A stretch of 64,000 nucleotides of DNA from the NCBI RefSeq assembly GCF_024972755.1, contig NZ_CP087724.1, positions 806,001 to 870,000 of the forward strand, read 5' to 3'. Position numbers and translations under genes: made by a program. Position 1 is the first letter of the stretch, and every line of letters begins with the position of its first letter. This stretch comes from Halanaeroarchaeum sp. HSR-CO. GTDB taxonomy: Archaea > Halobacteriota > Halobacteria > Halobacteriales > Halobacteriaceae. Below, one piece after another: positions 43,865 to 52,928 of the stretch. Under the pieces are notes generated by a model. That model was not told the DNA's origin. It made no database searches and saw only the letters and a program-made list of their open reading frames with translations.

Positions 43865-46168
43865 TCAGCTCCCCTCGGTCGCATCGGTTCGGGCAGTCGC
43901 GACGATCGTCTGCCCGTAGGCGATTCCCGCGTCGCCGGGCGGAACGTCCTCGTGGTCGAGCAGTTGGAGGCCGGCGTCCTCGACGGTCGAAGCGACCGTT
44001 CGAGAGATCGCCTCGTTGTACGCCACGCCCCCGGAGAATCCGACGGCGTCGACGCCGCGCTCTGTCGCCGCCGCGACCGCCAGCCGTCCCAGCCCCCGTG
44101 CCAGCGCGTGCTGTGCCGTCGCCGCCACGTCGGCCGGTGGGTGACCGTCCCGACGCTCCCCTAGCTCGCGAGCGAGCGAGCGGACGTCGAGTACCGGTCG
44201 ATCGTCGCCGTCCTCGATGGGGATCGGCACGTCGATGGGCGCCCCCTCGCTCGCCAGCGCCTCGAGGCGCATCGCCGGTTCGCCCTCGTAGCGTCGTTCG
44301 ACCGATGGTTCCAGCATGGCACACGTTGCGTCGAGGAACCGTCCGGCGCTGGTCGTCCGCGGGGCGTTGACAGCCGCACCGAGCTGGTCGCGAACGACGG
44401 CGGCGTCGGCCGCGTCGCCGAGACCTGCTTCGAGTAGCGAGTCGATGCGGTCGTCGTCCTCGAGGAGGCTGGCCAGGATCCGTACGGGCCGACGAACGGC
44501 GGCCTCTCCGCCCGGTAACGCGAACGGCGCCAGGCTACCGACGCGCTCGAAGTCCCGCCGCGTGGCGTCGAGCACCTCGCCGCCCCAGATCGATCCGTCG
44601 GGACCGTAACCGGTCCCGTCGGCGACGATCACGATCGCCCGATGGCGCTCGTGCTCGCCGAGCAGCGAGGCCGCGTGCGCGTGGTGATGCTGGACGCGGA
44701 TCGGCCCCGCCAGGGCCGCGTCCGCTCGGCGCTCGGCCTCGCGGCTCGTGACGAACTCGGGATGGGCGTCACAGGCGACGATCGACGGGGTCACACCGAG
44801 GAGTTCCGTCAGGTGGTCGACGGTCTCGCGGTGGAACCGCCGGGTGGCTGGTCCGTCGACGTCGCCGAGGTGCTGGGAGGGGACGACCGCCGATCCCTGC
44901 GTGACCGCGACCGTCGCGTCGAACTCGGCACCCATCGCCAGGACGTCCGGTGCGGGCGACGGCGCCGGGTCCGCGTACCGCGGGAGTCGCTGGGGGACCC
45001 AGCCCCGCGAACGACGGACGAACCGTCGTTTCCCGTCCACCATCCTGACGACGCTGTCGTCCGTGCGCGCGACGATCTCGCGATCGTGGACGAGCGCCCC
45101 GTCGATCACGTCCGACAGCGTCGCCCAGATCGTCTCCCTGTCGGTCGCCATCGGCTGGCCGGGTGGATTCGCGCTGGTGGCCACCAGCGGCGCGTCGAGG
45201 TCGTCGAACAGCAGGTGGTGCAACCCGGCGTACGGTCCCATCACGCCGACGGTGTGGAGGTTCGGAGCGATCGGTTCGAGCCACTCGGCGGATTTGCGTT
45301 TCAGCAGGACGATCGGGCGCCGGACGTCCTCGAAGGCCTCGCGTTCCTGGTCTGTGACCCGGGCGAACGCTTCGACGCGGTCGATCGAGGGGGCCATGAG
45401 GGCAAATGGCTTGGCCGGCCGACCCGTCCGCTCGCGAAGTCGTGCGACCGCGTTCCGGTTCGTGGCGTCACAGAGGAGATGGGTTCCGCCGATGCCCTTC
45501 ACGGCCACGATCCCGCCGTCCTCGATCGTCGTCGTCGTGCGATCGATCGCCGCCCGCCCCGATTCCTCCTGGACACCGGGACCAGATTCGAACGTGAGCG
45601 TCGGCCCGCACGCCGGGCAGGCCGTCGTCTGGGCGTGATAGCGGCGATCGCTGGGGTCCTCGTAGTCCCGTCGGCAGTCCGTACAGAGCGGGAAGGCGTC
45701 CATTGTGGTCCGCGGTCTGTCGTAGGGCAACGAGCGGATGACCGTATAGCGCGGCCCACAGTCGACGCACGCGGTGGCCCAGTACTCGCAATATCGCGAG
45801 TCCGGATCTCGCATGTCTTCCAGACAGGACTCACAGATGCCCGTGTCGGCCGGAATCGTCCCCGACCCCTCGCCGCCGCCGGCCGACTCGCGGATCTCGA
45901 AGGAATCGAGTCCCACGGGCGGTTCGGGCTCCCGGTCGATCGATTCGACGCGGGCGAGGGGCGGCGGCTCCTCGCGGACCGTCCGGACGAACTCCGCTAT
46001 CGCGTCGGGCTGTCCCTCGACGACGATCGCGACACCCGCGTCACCGCGGTTTTTGACCCAGCCGGCGAGACCGTGGTCGGTCGCGGTGCGGTACACGAAC
46101 GGGCGAAAGCCGACCCCCTGGACGACCCCGGTGACCGTGAGACGGGTTCGACGCGGCTCGGTACCCAT
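43865..46168 (-). CDS. hypF: Hydrogenase maturation carbamoyltransferase HypF
   Basis: The 767-residue protein makes the carbamoyl group that becomes the cyanide ligands of the NiFe centre. Domains in order are acylphosphatase-like (1-90, VVQGVGFRPFVYRTA), two zinc fingers (CESCLEDM...CVDC and CTDC...CPAC), a YrdC-like domain (about 200-380) and a Kae1-like C-terminal domain with HHHAHAASLL. The ATG at 46168 overlaps the hypB stop. All HypF domains appear intact. Confidence 0.96.
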   Translation of the reverse strand: MGTEPRRTRLTVTGVVQGVGFRPFVYRTATDHGLAGWVKNRGDAGVAIVVEGQPDAIAEFVRTVREEPPPLARVESIDREPEPPVGLDSFEIRESAGGGEGSGTIPADTGICESCLEDMRDPDSRYCEYWATACVDCGPRYTVIRSLPYDRPRTTMDAFPLCTDCRRDYEDPSDRRYHAQTTACPACGPTLTFESGPGVQEESGRAAIDRTTTTIEDGGIVAVKGIGGTHLLCDATNRNAVARLRERTGRPAKPFALMAPSIDRVEAFARVTDQEREAFEDVRRPIVLLKRKSAEWLEPIAPNLHTVGVMGPYAGLHHLLFDDLDAPLVATSANPPGQPMATDRETIWATLSDVIDGALVHDREIVARTDDSVVRMVDGKRRFVRRSRGWVPQRLPRYADPAPSPAPDVLAMGAEFDATVAVTQGSAVVPSQHLGDVDGPATRRFHRETVDHLTELLGVTPSIVACDAHPEFVTSREAERRADAALAGPIRVQHHHAHAASLLGEHERHRAIVIVADGTGYGPDGSIWGGEVLDATRRDFERVGSLAPFALPGGEAAVRRPVRILASLLEDDDRIDSLLEAGLGDAADAAVVRDQLGAAVNAPRTTSAGRFLDATCAMLEPSVERRYEGEPAMRLEALASEGAPIDVPIPIEDGDDRPVLDVRSLARELGERRDGHPPADVAATAQHALARGLGRLAVAAATERGVDAVGFSGGVAYNEAISRTVASTVEDAGLQLLDHEDVPPGDAGIAYGQTIVATARTDATEGS

Positions 46169-47073
46169 CACTGATCGCCGTCGAGCGTGACGCCCGTCGG
46201 GTCCGCCTCGGAGGGCCGGGCCGGGGTCTCGACGTGATCGCCCTCCGTCGGGGCGTGGCCCCGTCGTTCGACCTCGTCGACGTAGGCGAAGAGGCTCTCG
46301 AGCCCGTCGCCGCGTTCGACGCTGGTCGGGAACGTCGGCACGTCGCCGGCCACCGCCTCGACGTCGGCGAGCATCCGGTCGAGGTCGGCCCCGACGGCGT
46401 CAGCGAGGTCGACTTTGTTGATCACGGCGGCGTCCGCGGCCTGGACCAACAGCGGGTGTTTTCTGACGACGTCGTCGCCCTCGGTGGTGCTCACCACCAG
46501 GATGCGGGCCTGCGCGCCCAGCGGGACGTCGGCCGGACAGACCATGTTCCCCACGTTCTCGATGAAGAGGGTATCGAGGGCCGCGGGATCGAGTTTCTCC
46601 AGCCCCGCCTCGATGAACGACCGGTCGAGGTGACACTCCCGGCCCGTGTTGACCGTCGCGACGGTCGCGCCGTGGTCGCGGAGCCGTTCGGCGTCGTCCT
46701 CGCCGGCGACGTCCCCGACGATCACGCCCACGGCGGCGGGGTCGTCGGAGCGGTCGACCAGGCGTTCGATGAGCGAGGTCTTCCCGCTGCCGGTACTCCC
46801 GAGGAACTCCACGACGAAGACGCCGTGGTCGTGGACGAATCGGTCGTGCAGTTCCACCGCTTGCTGGCGGTACGCCTCGAGGACGTCGTCGTTTACGTCT
46901 GCGTCGGAAAAGGCGTCCTCGTCGTGACCGAAGCGGTGGGCACGGAGCGGGCCGAGGGCGGGAACCACCCCGCCATCGACGGCACCGACGGGGATCCTTT
47001 CGAGCAGGCTGTCGACGAGGAACTCGATCGTTCGGGGCGGTGCGTTCGGATGGATGTGGTGATCGTAAATCAT
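46168..47073 (-). CDS. hypB: Hydrogenase nickel-insertion GTPase HypB
   Basis: The 301-residue GTPase has P-loop FLGSTGSGKTSLIERL, GRECHLDRSF, FIENVGNMVCPAD (with the metal-binding Cys near the dimer interface) and NKVDLADAVG. It delivers nickel with HypA. The N-terminus MIYDHHIHPNAP carries a few histidines but no long His-rich nickel store. A C-terminal acidic tail of about 40 residues is unusual. It overlaps hypA and hypF. Confidence 0.95.
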   Translation of the reverse strand: MIYDHHIHPNAPPRTIEFLVDSLLERIPVGAVDGGVVPALGPLRAHRFGHDEDAFSDADVNDDVLEAYRQQAVELHDRFVHDHGVFVVEFLGSTGSGKTSLIERLVDRSDDPAAVGVIVGDVAGEDDAERLRDHGATVATVNTGRECHLDRSFIEAGLEKLDPAALDTLFIENVGNMVCPADVPLGAQARILVVSTTEGDDVVRKHPLLVQAADAAVINKVDLADAVGADLDRMLADVEAVAGDVPTFPTSVERGDGLESLFAYVDEVERRGHAPTEGDHVETPARPSEADPTGVTLDGDQ

Positions 47074-47462
47074 CTCTCTGTTCGATTGGTGGCTGCCGGG
47101 TCGTCCGGGACGGCGATACTGCGCAGTTCACACTCGCGGCCCGCCGCGAAGGTGAGCCGTTCGCCACACTCGGGGCAGGTCACGTTGGGCGCGACCACGT
47201 AGGTCGAATCGAGTGTCCCCGGTTCGCCCTCCCAGCCGCACGCACAGGTCGCGACCGGCGCGACCGTCTCGATCTCGATGGTCGCGTCGGCCGCGATGGT
47301 GTCACGGGCGACGGTCTCGATCGTGAACACGAGCTGTTCGGGGTTGATGTGTGTGGCCTCGCCGACGGCGACCGTCATGGCGTCGACACGCTCCGCGTCG
47401 TGCTCCTGGGCAGCCTCGCGAGCCCGGTCGACCAGCGCTCTGGCGAGCGATACCTCGTGCAT
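47070..47462 (-). CDS. hypA: Hydrogenase nickel chaperone HypA
   Basis: The 130-residue protein starts MHEVSLARAL, where His2 with the N-terminal amine binds nickel. It carries a zinc domain with CACG and CPECG. The length is slightly above the usual 115 residues because of an acidic or polar tail. It works with HypB and could also serve nickel supply to CO dehydrogenase, although that enzyme has its own CooC here. It overlaps hypB by four bases and shares one base with hypE. Confidence 0.95.
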   Translation of the reverse strand: MHEVSLARALVDRAREAAQEHDAERVDAMTVAVGEATHINPEQLVFTIETVARDTIAADATIEIETVAPVATCACGWEGEPGTLDSTYVVAPNVTCPECGERLTFAAGRECELRSIAVPDDPAATNRTER

Positions 47463-48484
47463 CAGCAGATACGGGGGAGTGGTTCGGCGATCGGTTCGGT
47501 CATGAAGCGGCGCCCGACGCCCGTATCGAGGACGACCTCGCCGGGATGCTCCGCGTGGACGTCCCCAATCAACGTGGCGTCAGCCCCACCAGGCCGTTCG
47601 CGGAGGGCCGCGACGATCGCCTCGGCGTCCCCCGGCGGTGCGGCGAAGACGAACTTCCCCTCGTTGGCCACGTCGAAGGGGTCGATGCCGAGCACCTCGC
47701 TGGCGCCCTCGACCCCGTCCGCGACCGGGATCGATCGTTCGTCGACCTCGATACCGACCGAGGCTTTGCGGGCCATCTCGTTGAGCACCGTCGAGAGCCC
47801 CCCACGGGTCGGATCTTTCATCGCTGCGATCGACCCCGCCTCGCGGGCGGCGTCGACCAGGTGGTCGACGGGGGCGACGTCGCTCTCGAGGGGGTCCTCG
47901 AAGCCGATATCCTCGCGAGCGGCGAGCAAGGCGATCCCGTGGTCGCCGATCGTCCCCGAGACCCCGATCTTCTGGCCCGGTTCCAGGGCCGCGTCGCTGA
48001 CGTGCGTTCCCGGCGGGATGATGCCGACCCCTGCCGTGTTGACGACCAGGCCGTCGACGTCACCGCCCCCCATTACCTTGGTGTCGCCGGCGACGATCCG
48101 ACAGCCTGCCTCCTCGCAGGTCGTCCCCATCGACTCGACGATGCGATCGAGGCGATCCATCGGGAAGCCGTCCTCGACGATCAGGGCGCTCGTCAACGCG
48201 ACGTCGTCCGTCGCGCCCATCATCGCCAGGTCGTTGACCGTGCCCGCGACCGCGAGTCGGCCGATGTCGCCACCCGGGAACTCCAGGGGGTCGACGACGT
48301 GACTATCGGTGGTGAGGACGACCGAGCGATCGCCGGCCGGCAGGACGGCCCCGTCGTCGAGCGCGTCGAGGCCGACGGCGTCGCCGTGGTCCCCGCCGAA
48401 TCTGGGGAGGACGACGTCCGCCAGGAGGTCCCGCATCGGTTCGGTGCCGGTGCCGTGATCGGTCGAGACGAATTCGTCGGTCAC
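47462..48484 (-). CDS. hypE: Hydrogenase maturation protein HypE
   Basis: The 340-residue PurM-like ATPase dehydrates the carbamoyl group, held as thiocarboxamide on its C-terminal cysteine, to thiocyanate. The C-terminus ends PLPRIC, exactly the conserved terminal motif. Other motifs are DGAVLPAGDRSVVLTTDSHV and KDPTRGGLSTVLNEMA. The start codon is GTG. It follows hypD by two bases. Confidence 0.96.
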   Translation of the reverse strand: MTDEFVSTDHGTGTEPMRDLLADVVLPRFGGDHGDAVGLDALDDGAVLPAGDRSVVLTTDSHVVDPLEFPGGDIGRLAVAGTVNDLAMMGATDDVALTSALIVEDGFPMDRLDRIVESMGTTCEEAGCRIVAGDTKVMGGGDVDGLVVNTAGVGIIPPGTHVSDAALEPGQKIGVSGTIGDHGIALLAAREDIGFEDPLESDVAPVDHLVDAAREAGSIAAMKDPTRGGLSTVLNEMARKASVGIEVDERSIPVADGVEGASEVLGIDPFDVANEGKFVFAAPPGDAEAIVAALRERPGGADATLIGDVHAEHPGEVVLDTGVGRRFMTEPIAEPLPRIC

Positions 48485-48486
48485 GG

Positions 48487-49599
48487 TCAGACCTCCGGTC
48501 GGCCGCCGTAGCGGTTCCAGATGTTACAGGTGCCTTCGTCGCTCACCATACACGGTCCGACCGGGTCCCGCGGGGTACAGACGGTTCCGAACAGCGTGCA
48601 GTCGTCCGGGTCGGCGGTCCCCGCCATGATGTCGCCACACAGGCACTGCTCGGCCAGCGGGTCGACCGGCCCGACGTCGGGGTCGATGTCGAACTGCTCG
48701 CGGGCGTCGTGGGCTGCATACGCCGGTCGGATCTCGAGGTTCCCCGATGGGATCTCGCCGAGGCCGCGCCAGGCACGGGTCGTCTGCTCGAAGACGGACC
48801 ACATGGTCTCCTGGGCCGCGACGTTGCCCGCCTCGGAGACGACCCGGGGATAGGCGTTCCCCAGCCCGGGGTCGTCGGTCGCGATCATCTCGAGGAGGTC
48901 GGCGATGGCCCGCAGCACGTCGAGGGGCTCGAACCCCCCGACGACCGTCGGGATCTCGTGTTCCTCGACGAGGTCTTCGAACAGTCCGTAGCCGGTGATG
49001 GCGGCGGCGTGGCCCGCCGCGAGGAACCCGTCGATGTTCGTCTCGGGGAGTTCGGCGATCGCCTCCATCGCCGGCGGGACGTACTTGTGGACCGAGAGGA
49101 CGCTGAAGTTCTCGGGCGGATCGGCGGCCAGTACCGCCGCCGTCGGGGCCGCGGTCGTCTCGAAGCCGGTGGCGAAGAAAACCACCGACTCCTCGGGGTT
49201 CGCTCTCGCGTACTCGACGGCGTCGCTGGCGCTGTAGACGACTTCGACGCTCGCCCCCTCGCGTTTCGCGTCGCGCAGGCTCCCCTCTGTTCCCGGGACC
49301 CGGAACATGTCGCCGAACGTCGCGACGGTCACGCCCGCCTCCGCGAGGGCGATTCCCTCGTCGATCTCCGGCATGTCGGTCACGCAGACCGGACAGCCCG
49401 GCCCCATCCGCACCGAGAGATCGGCCGGGAGGTTGGCCCGGAGGCCGTATTTCGCGATGGCCTCCTCGTGGGAGCCACAGACGTGCATCAGGGAGACGGG
49501 CTCGCCGATGGCGTCCATCAGCGCGTCGATCCGGTCGTAGAGGGCCCTCGCCTGGTCGTCGTCGCGAAAGCGGAGAATCGGTTCCTCCTCGTCGGTCAT
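48487..49599 (-). CDS. hypD: Hydrogenase maturation scaffold HypD
   Basis: The 370-residue iron-sulfur protein assembles the Fe(CN)2CO unit together with HypC. It has LMHVCGSHEEAI with the active-site Cys, GPGCPVCVTDMPEID, FFATGFETTAAPTA, and the C-terminal cysteines for a [4Fe-4S] cluster (EQCLCGDIMAG, DDCTLFG, CTPRDPVGPCMVS, GTCNIW). The ATG at 49599 overlaps the hypC stop by four bases; the longer frame above it runs antisense-like through hypC and was rejected. Confidence 0.96.
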   Translation of the reverse strand: MTDEEEPILRFRDDDQARALYDRIDALMDAIGEPVSLMHVCGSHEEAIAKYGLRANLPADLSVRMGPGCPVCVTDMPEIDEGIALAEAGVTVATFGDMFRVPGTEGSLRDAKREGASVEVVYSASDAVEYARANPEESVVFFATGFETTAAPTAAVLAADPPENFSVLSVHKYVPPAMEAIAELPETNIDGFLAAGHAAAITGYGLFEDLVEEHEIPTVVGGFEPLDVLRAIADLLEMIATDDPGLGNAYPRVVSEAGNVAAQETMWSVFEQTTRAWRGLGEIPSGNLEIRPAYAAHDAREQFDIDPDVGPVDPLAEQCLCGDIMAGTADPDDCTLFGTVCTPRDPVGPCMVSDEGTCNIWNRYGGRPEV

Positions 49600-49886
49600 T
49601 CGGGGCGGCCCTCCGTCTTTTCGTCCCCGATACCGTCCAGGGACTCGACGTCGAGCGCCTCGCCGGCGTCCGCCCCGAGCAGTTCCTCGTAATACGATAT
49701 GGTCTCTGCTACCTCCTCTTCGGGGATCTTCCTGATGGCGAAGCCGGCGTGGTTCAACACGTAATCGCCGACCGAGAGGTCCGCCCCGACGATGTCGATG
49801 CGGATCCACTTCTCGACGTCCCAGAACTCCGCGAGCGCCTCGTCACCGTCGATCTCCAGTACCTCGCCTGGTATACCGAGACACAT
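49596..49886 (-). CDS. hypC: Hydrogenase maturation chaperone HypC
   Basis: The 96-residue protein starts MCLGIPGEV; Cys2 carries the iron unit that is passed to the large subunit. The conserved NHAGFAI histidine is at about residue 45. An acidic tail of about 20 residues extends beyond the usual HypC length. It sits four bases after the small zinc-finger gene and overlaps hypD. Confidence 0.95.
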   Translation of the reverse strand: MCLGIPGEVLEIDGDEALAEFWDVEKWIRIDIVGADLSVGDYVLNHAGFAIRKIPEEEVAETISYYEELLGADAGEALDVESLDGIGDEKTEGRPE

Positions 49887-49890
49887 GTAG

Positions 49891-50073
49891 TTACGAATCC
49901 TCCGTCGTCTTCGAGTCGGTTAGTGATTCTGCACCGAGCTGCCACGGATCGTTCGAGAGCAGGCGGTCGGGGACGACGTGGGCTTTCACGTCGTGGTCCG
50001 CCGCCTCGTGTTCGTCGACTGCCGACTCCTCGATGCCCTCGCCACAGGTCAGACACATCCATCGGACCGTCAC
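49891..50073 (-). CDS. Small zinc-finger protein in the hydrogenase operon
   Basis: The 60-residue protein has one possible zinc site, C-x2-C-x11-H-x4-H (CLTCGEGIEESAVDEHEAADH), then an acidic tail. It starts with a GTG overlapping the stop of the protease gene by four bases and ends four bases before hypC, the same tight packing as its neighbours. That is the main argument that it is translated. An ATG at 50058 would give 55 residues. I do not recognise a family. A role in hydrogenase assembly or in regulating the operon is only inference from location. Confidence 0.7.
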   Translation of the reverse strand: MTVRWMCLTCGEGIEESAVDEHEAADHDVKAHVVPDRLLSNDPWQLGAESLTDSKTTEDS

Positions 50074-50582
50074 GATGACCCCTCCTGGGCGACCGCCGGC
50101 TCGTCGATCGCCGTGCCGCCTCGTACCAGCTCCTCGCGCACGAGCGCGACGAGCTCGTCGAGTCCCTCGCGCACGGTCTCGGATAGCTGGAGCCCGGCGG
50201 TGACGACCGCGGGCGTCATTCCCAGCACGACGATCTCCTCGGGGACCGCGTAGGCGTGATCGCCCGCGGCCAGCGCCTCCGTGAAGGAGAAATCGTGCAT
50301 GTTGATATCGAAGTCGGCGGATTCGAACGCTCCTTCCCGGTAGACGATCCGGTGGACGTCTCCCGGTTCGGCGTCGGGAACCTGGAGCGCGTCGACGACG
50401 ATGGCGCGATCGGCGCCGTCCATCGCCTCGAGGGCGAAGAAGGCGGTCGTGCCGGCGTGCGAGAGGCTGACGTCCGGATGTTCGTCCAGTCCTGCGTCTC
50501 TGAGCGCGTCGACGACCGCGGCCGAGAGCCCGTCGTCGCGCATGATCTGGTTTCCGACGCCGACGACCGCCTGTTCAGTCAT
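50070..50582 (-). CDS. hyaD: Hydrogenase maturation endopeptidase (HyaD/HupD family)
   Basis: The 170-residue protease removes the C-terminal peptide of the large subunit after nickel insertion. Family motifs are VVGVGNQIMRDDG near the N-terminus, ALEAMDGADRAIVVDAL with the nickel-binding Asp, and DINMHDFSFTEALA with the nickel-binding His. The ATG at 50582 overlaps the cytochrome gene by eight bases; an in-frame GTG lies at 50585. Its likely substrate is the 25-residue tail of the large subunit encoded nearby. Confidence 0.93.
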   Translation of the reverse strand: MTEQAVVGVGNQIMRDDGLSAAVVDALRDAGLDEHPDVSLSHAGTTAFFALEAMDGADRAIVVDALQVPDAEPGDVHRIVYREGAFESADFDINMHDFSFTEALAAGDHAYAVPEEIVVLGMTPAVVTAGLQLSETVREGLDELVALVREELVRGGTAIDEPAVAQEGSS

Positions 50583-51378
50583 CACCGTCCTCCGTCGGGC
50601 TCTCGACCTCGTAGTACGGGACCGTCCCCACGACCATCGACTTGAGGAAGTCCCAGTTGCTCTTCATCACACCGAAGTAGGCGTGAAAGATCACCATCGC
50701 CGTGATCACGGCCGCCAGGACCAGGTGGAGCTGTTTGAGCGTCTCGACGGCCAGGTAGTCCGCCGGGATTCCCAGCCAGACCACCCACCAGACCGGGTCG
50801 GTCGCCATCTCGCGGTAGATGCCGAACCCCGTGAGCGCGACCAGGGCCACGAAGATGGAGATCCACCAGAAGTACGCCTTCTGTGCGGGGTGGCCGACCA
50901 TCCAGTGTTCTTTGATCACGTCCCAGGTGCGACGCCCCTTGTGGTAGTTCGGCGGGTATTCGCGCACTCCCAGGAAGGCCAGCCCGATGTTGATCCCCAG
51001 TACGATGTCCGAGTACTCCGCGAGCTGGCGATGTCCGTCCACGAAAACGTGGTAGAACGGAAATAGGAGTAGCGTGACGACCACGATGAAGATGCCCGCC
51101 CACATGTGCAAGCCGAAAGCGACGTAGTAGCCGTCCCAGATGGGGACGTTCATCGGCCCGTAGTTGCCCGACCAGAGGGCGTACCCGGTGACGACGAGCA
51201 CGGTCATCAGGGTCACCTGCAGCCAGTGGGCCAGCCGCGAACCGAGCGAATGACGGAGGCGTTCACCGACGATCTCCGCGTCTGACAGCTCGAAACATCT
51301 GGGATCGAAATCGCAGTACCGCTCCCAGATGTCCTCGGTCAACAACTTGTGAAGCCCCCGACGGTCGCTGGTGCTCAT
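50575..51378 (-). CDS. hyaC: Hydrogenase cytochrome b subunit
   Basis: The 267-residue membrane protein has about four to five hydrophobic helices and histidines placed for b haems (RLAHWLQVTLMTVLVVTGY, AFGLHMWAGIF, LKQLHLVLAAVI, VIFHAYFGVM). It would anchor the exported hydrogenase and carry electrons to menaquinone. ATG 51378 overlaps the large-subunit stop by four bases. An upstream extension to 51474 lies inside the large-subunit gene and was rejected. Confidence 0.93.
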   Translation of the reverse strand: MSTSDRRGLHKLLTEDIWERYCDFDPRCFELSDAEIVGERLRHSLGSRLAHWLQVTLMTVLVVTGYALWSGNYGPMNVPIWDGYYVAFGLHMWAGIFIVVVTLLLFPFYHVFVDGHRQLAEYSDIVLGINIGLAFLGVREYPPNYHKGRRTWDVIKEHWMVGHPAQKAYFWWISIFVALVALTGFGIYREMATDPVWWVVWLGIPADYLAVETLKQLHLVLAAVITAMVIFHAYFGVMKSNWDFLKSMVVGTVPYYEVESPTEDGDD

Positions 51379-52925
51379 CGCGTCATACTCCCTCCAGGGG
51401 TCGCGGACGCGGGTTCGACCACCGATTCGTACTCCTCCTCGGGACTCTGGACGTGGACCGAACAGGCCAGACACGGATCGAACGATCGGATGGTCCGCAT
51501 CACGTCGATCGGGTTCGAGACCGACTGGACGGCCATCCCCTCGGCGGACTCCTCGAAGATGCTCGGCGTACCGTCGGCCGACCGCGGCCCCAGGTTCCAG
51601 AGCGTCGGGGTGACGATCTGGTAGTTCTCGACCTGGCCGTCCTCGACGCGGACCCAGTGGGAGACGGCGCCACGAGAGGCCTCCCAGAGGCCCACGCCCT
51701 CACCCGTGAAGTCGTCGTCCCAGCCGGCGTTGTAGACGCCGTTCGGATCGAGCGCGTCGATCCAGTCGGTGAGGAGGTCGCGGACGACGAGCGTCTCCTG
51801 AGCCCTGGCGATGAGTCGATTGAGGGTGTTGCTGGCCGTCGCCCCGCCACCCAGCGTCTCCCGCAGGTCGAAGGGGTCGGCGTCGGCGGCGACCAGACGG
51901 GCCAGGGGCCCGACCTCCATCGAACGACCGTTGTACCGGGGCGCTTTCCCCCAGGAGTACGCGCCGGATTTCTCGGGGTCCGGCTCCGGCGGTTTCTCGT
52001 CCCACGGTTGGCCCCCGGAGTCGTCCGTGTACCAGGAATACTCGACGTCCTCGGTGACGGAGTCGACGATGTCAGCTTTCGATGGATGTCGGAGTTCGCC
52101 GTCGGCGTAGACGCCGCGGGGGAGTGCCAGGGAGTCCGCGTCCGTTCCGTAGAAGACCCCGTTGGCGTAGTACCGGTCGGGGCCGACGCCGACCTCGTCG
52201 GCGCCCTCCTGCTTCGCGGCGACGAGCAGGCTCACGATGTCGTGAAGCCCCTGTGCGTATTCGGACTCCACCTGCCCGTCCTGGACGTTCTCGATCACTT
52301 CGGGGACCGCGTCGGTCGGGCCGAGCCACTGGTTGACGGCCTTGATCTTCGAACGGACCTGTTCGATGGTCTCGAGATCTGGCTGGACGGCGGTGCCACC
52401 CGGTGCGTACGTGAGCGGGTGTGGCGCCCGGCCGCCGAACTCGGAGAACGCCTGCAGCACCGTCCGCTGGACCTCCAGGGCGCGCTTGTATCCCTCGCCA
52501 CCCTCGCCACCGGCGACGGCGGCTGGGTTCAACCGGTCGAAGCCGGTGTCTGCGACCGCGTCTGAGTAATCCGGGCCCGCGAGGGCGAACAGATGCACCG
52601 CGTGGTTCCAGATGAAAAACAGGCCCTCCATCACGTCGCGGAGGATCCGGGCGTTCTCGGGAACGCCGTCGAAGACGCCGGCGCGCTTTGCCGCGTCCTC
52701 GATGGCCAGAATCGAGGTCTGGCGGTGGCAGGTGAAACAGACCCCACAGGTCATCTGCGTGATCTGGGGGGCGTCGGAGGGCGGTCGCCCGAGCGTGATG
52801 ATCTCGATGCCACGGAACATGTCCATGTGGCTTTTGGCGTTCGTGACGACTCCGTCCTCTACCTCGAGGGTCGTGCTGTGGTGGCCTTCGATACGCGTCG
52901 TCGGATCGATTTCGATTTCCGGCAT
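51375..52925 (-). CDS. hyaB: [NiFe] uptake hydrogenase large subunit
   Basis: The 516-residue catalytic subunit has RIEGHHSTTLEV (L1), TCGVCFTCHRQTS (L2) and DPCLACSVH (C-terminal motif), which together give the four Cys ligands of the NiFe centre. The Arg of the usual RxCGxC is replaced by Met-Thr (QMTCGVC). About 25 residues follow the final His and should be removed by the HyaD-type protease. With a Tat-exported small subunit and cytochrome b it fits a group 1 membrane-bound uptake hydrogenase oxidising H2 outside the cell. Confidence 0.95.
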   Translation of the reverse strand: MPEIEIDPTTRIEGHHSTTLEVEDGVVTNAKSHMDMFRGIEIITLGRPPSDAPQITQMTCGVCFTCHRQTSILAIEDAAKRAGVFDGVPENARILRDVMEGLFFIWNHAVHLFALAGPDYSDAVADTGFDRLNPAAVAGGEGGEGYKRALEVQRTVLQAFSEFGGRAPHPLTYAPGGTAVQPDLETIEQVRSKIKAVNQWLGPTDAVPEVIENVQDGQVESEYAQGLHDIVSLLVAAKQEGADEVGVGPDRYYANGVFYGTDADSLALPRGVYADGELRHPSKADIVDSVTEDVEYSWYTDDSGGQPWDEKPPEPDPEKSGAYSWGKAPRYNGRSMEVGPLARLVAADADPFDLRETLGGGATASNTLNRLIARAQETLVVRDLLTDWIDALDPNGVYNAGWDDDFTGEGVGLWEASRGAVSHWVRVEDGQVENYQIVTPTLWNLGPRSADGTPSIFEESAEGMAVQSVSNPIDVMRTIRSFDPCLACSVHVQSPEEEYESVVEPASATPGGSMTR

Positions 52926-52928
52926 CAG

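Noticed and set aside
44642-46174. 510-codon plus-strand frame opposite hypF.
   Set aside because: hypF motifs (acylphosphatase, zinc fingers, HHHAHA) are intact on the minus strand.
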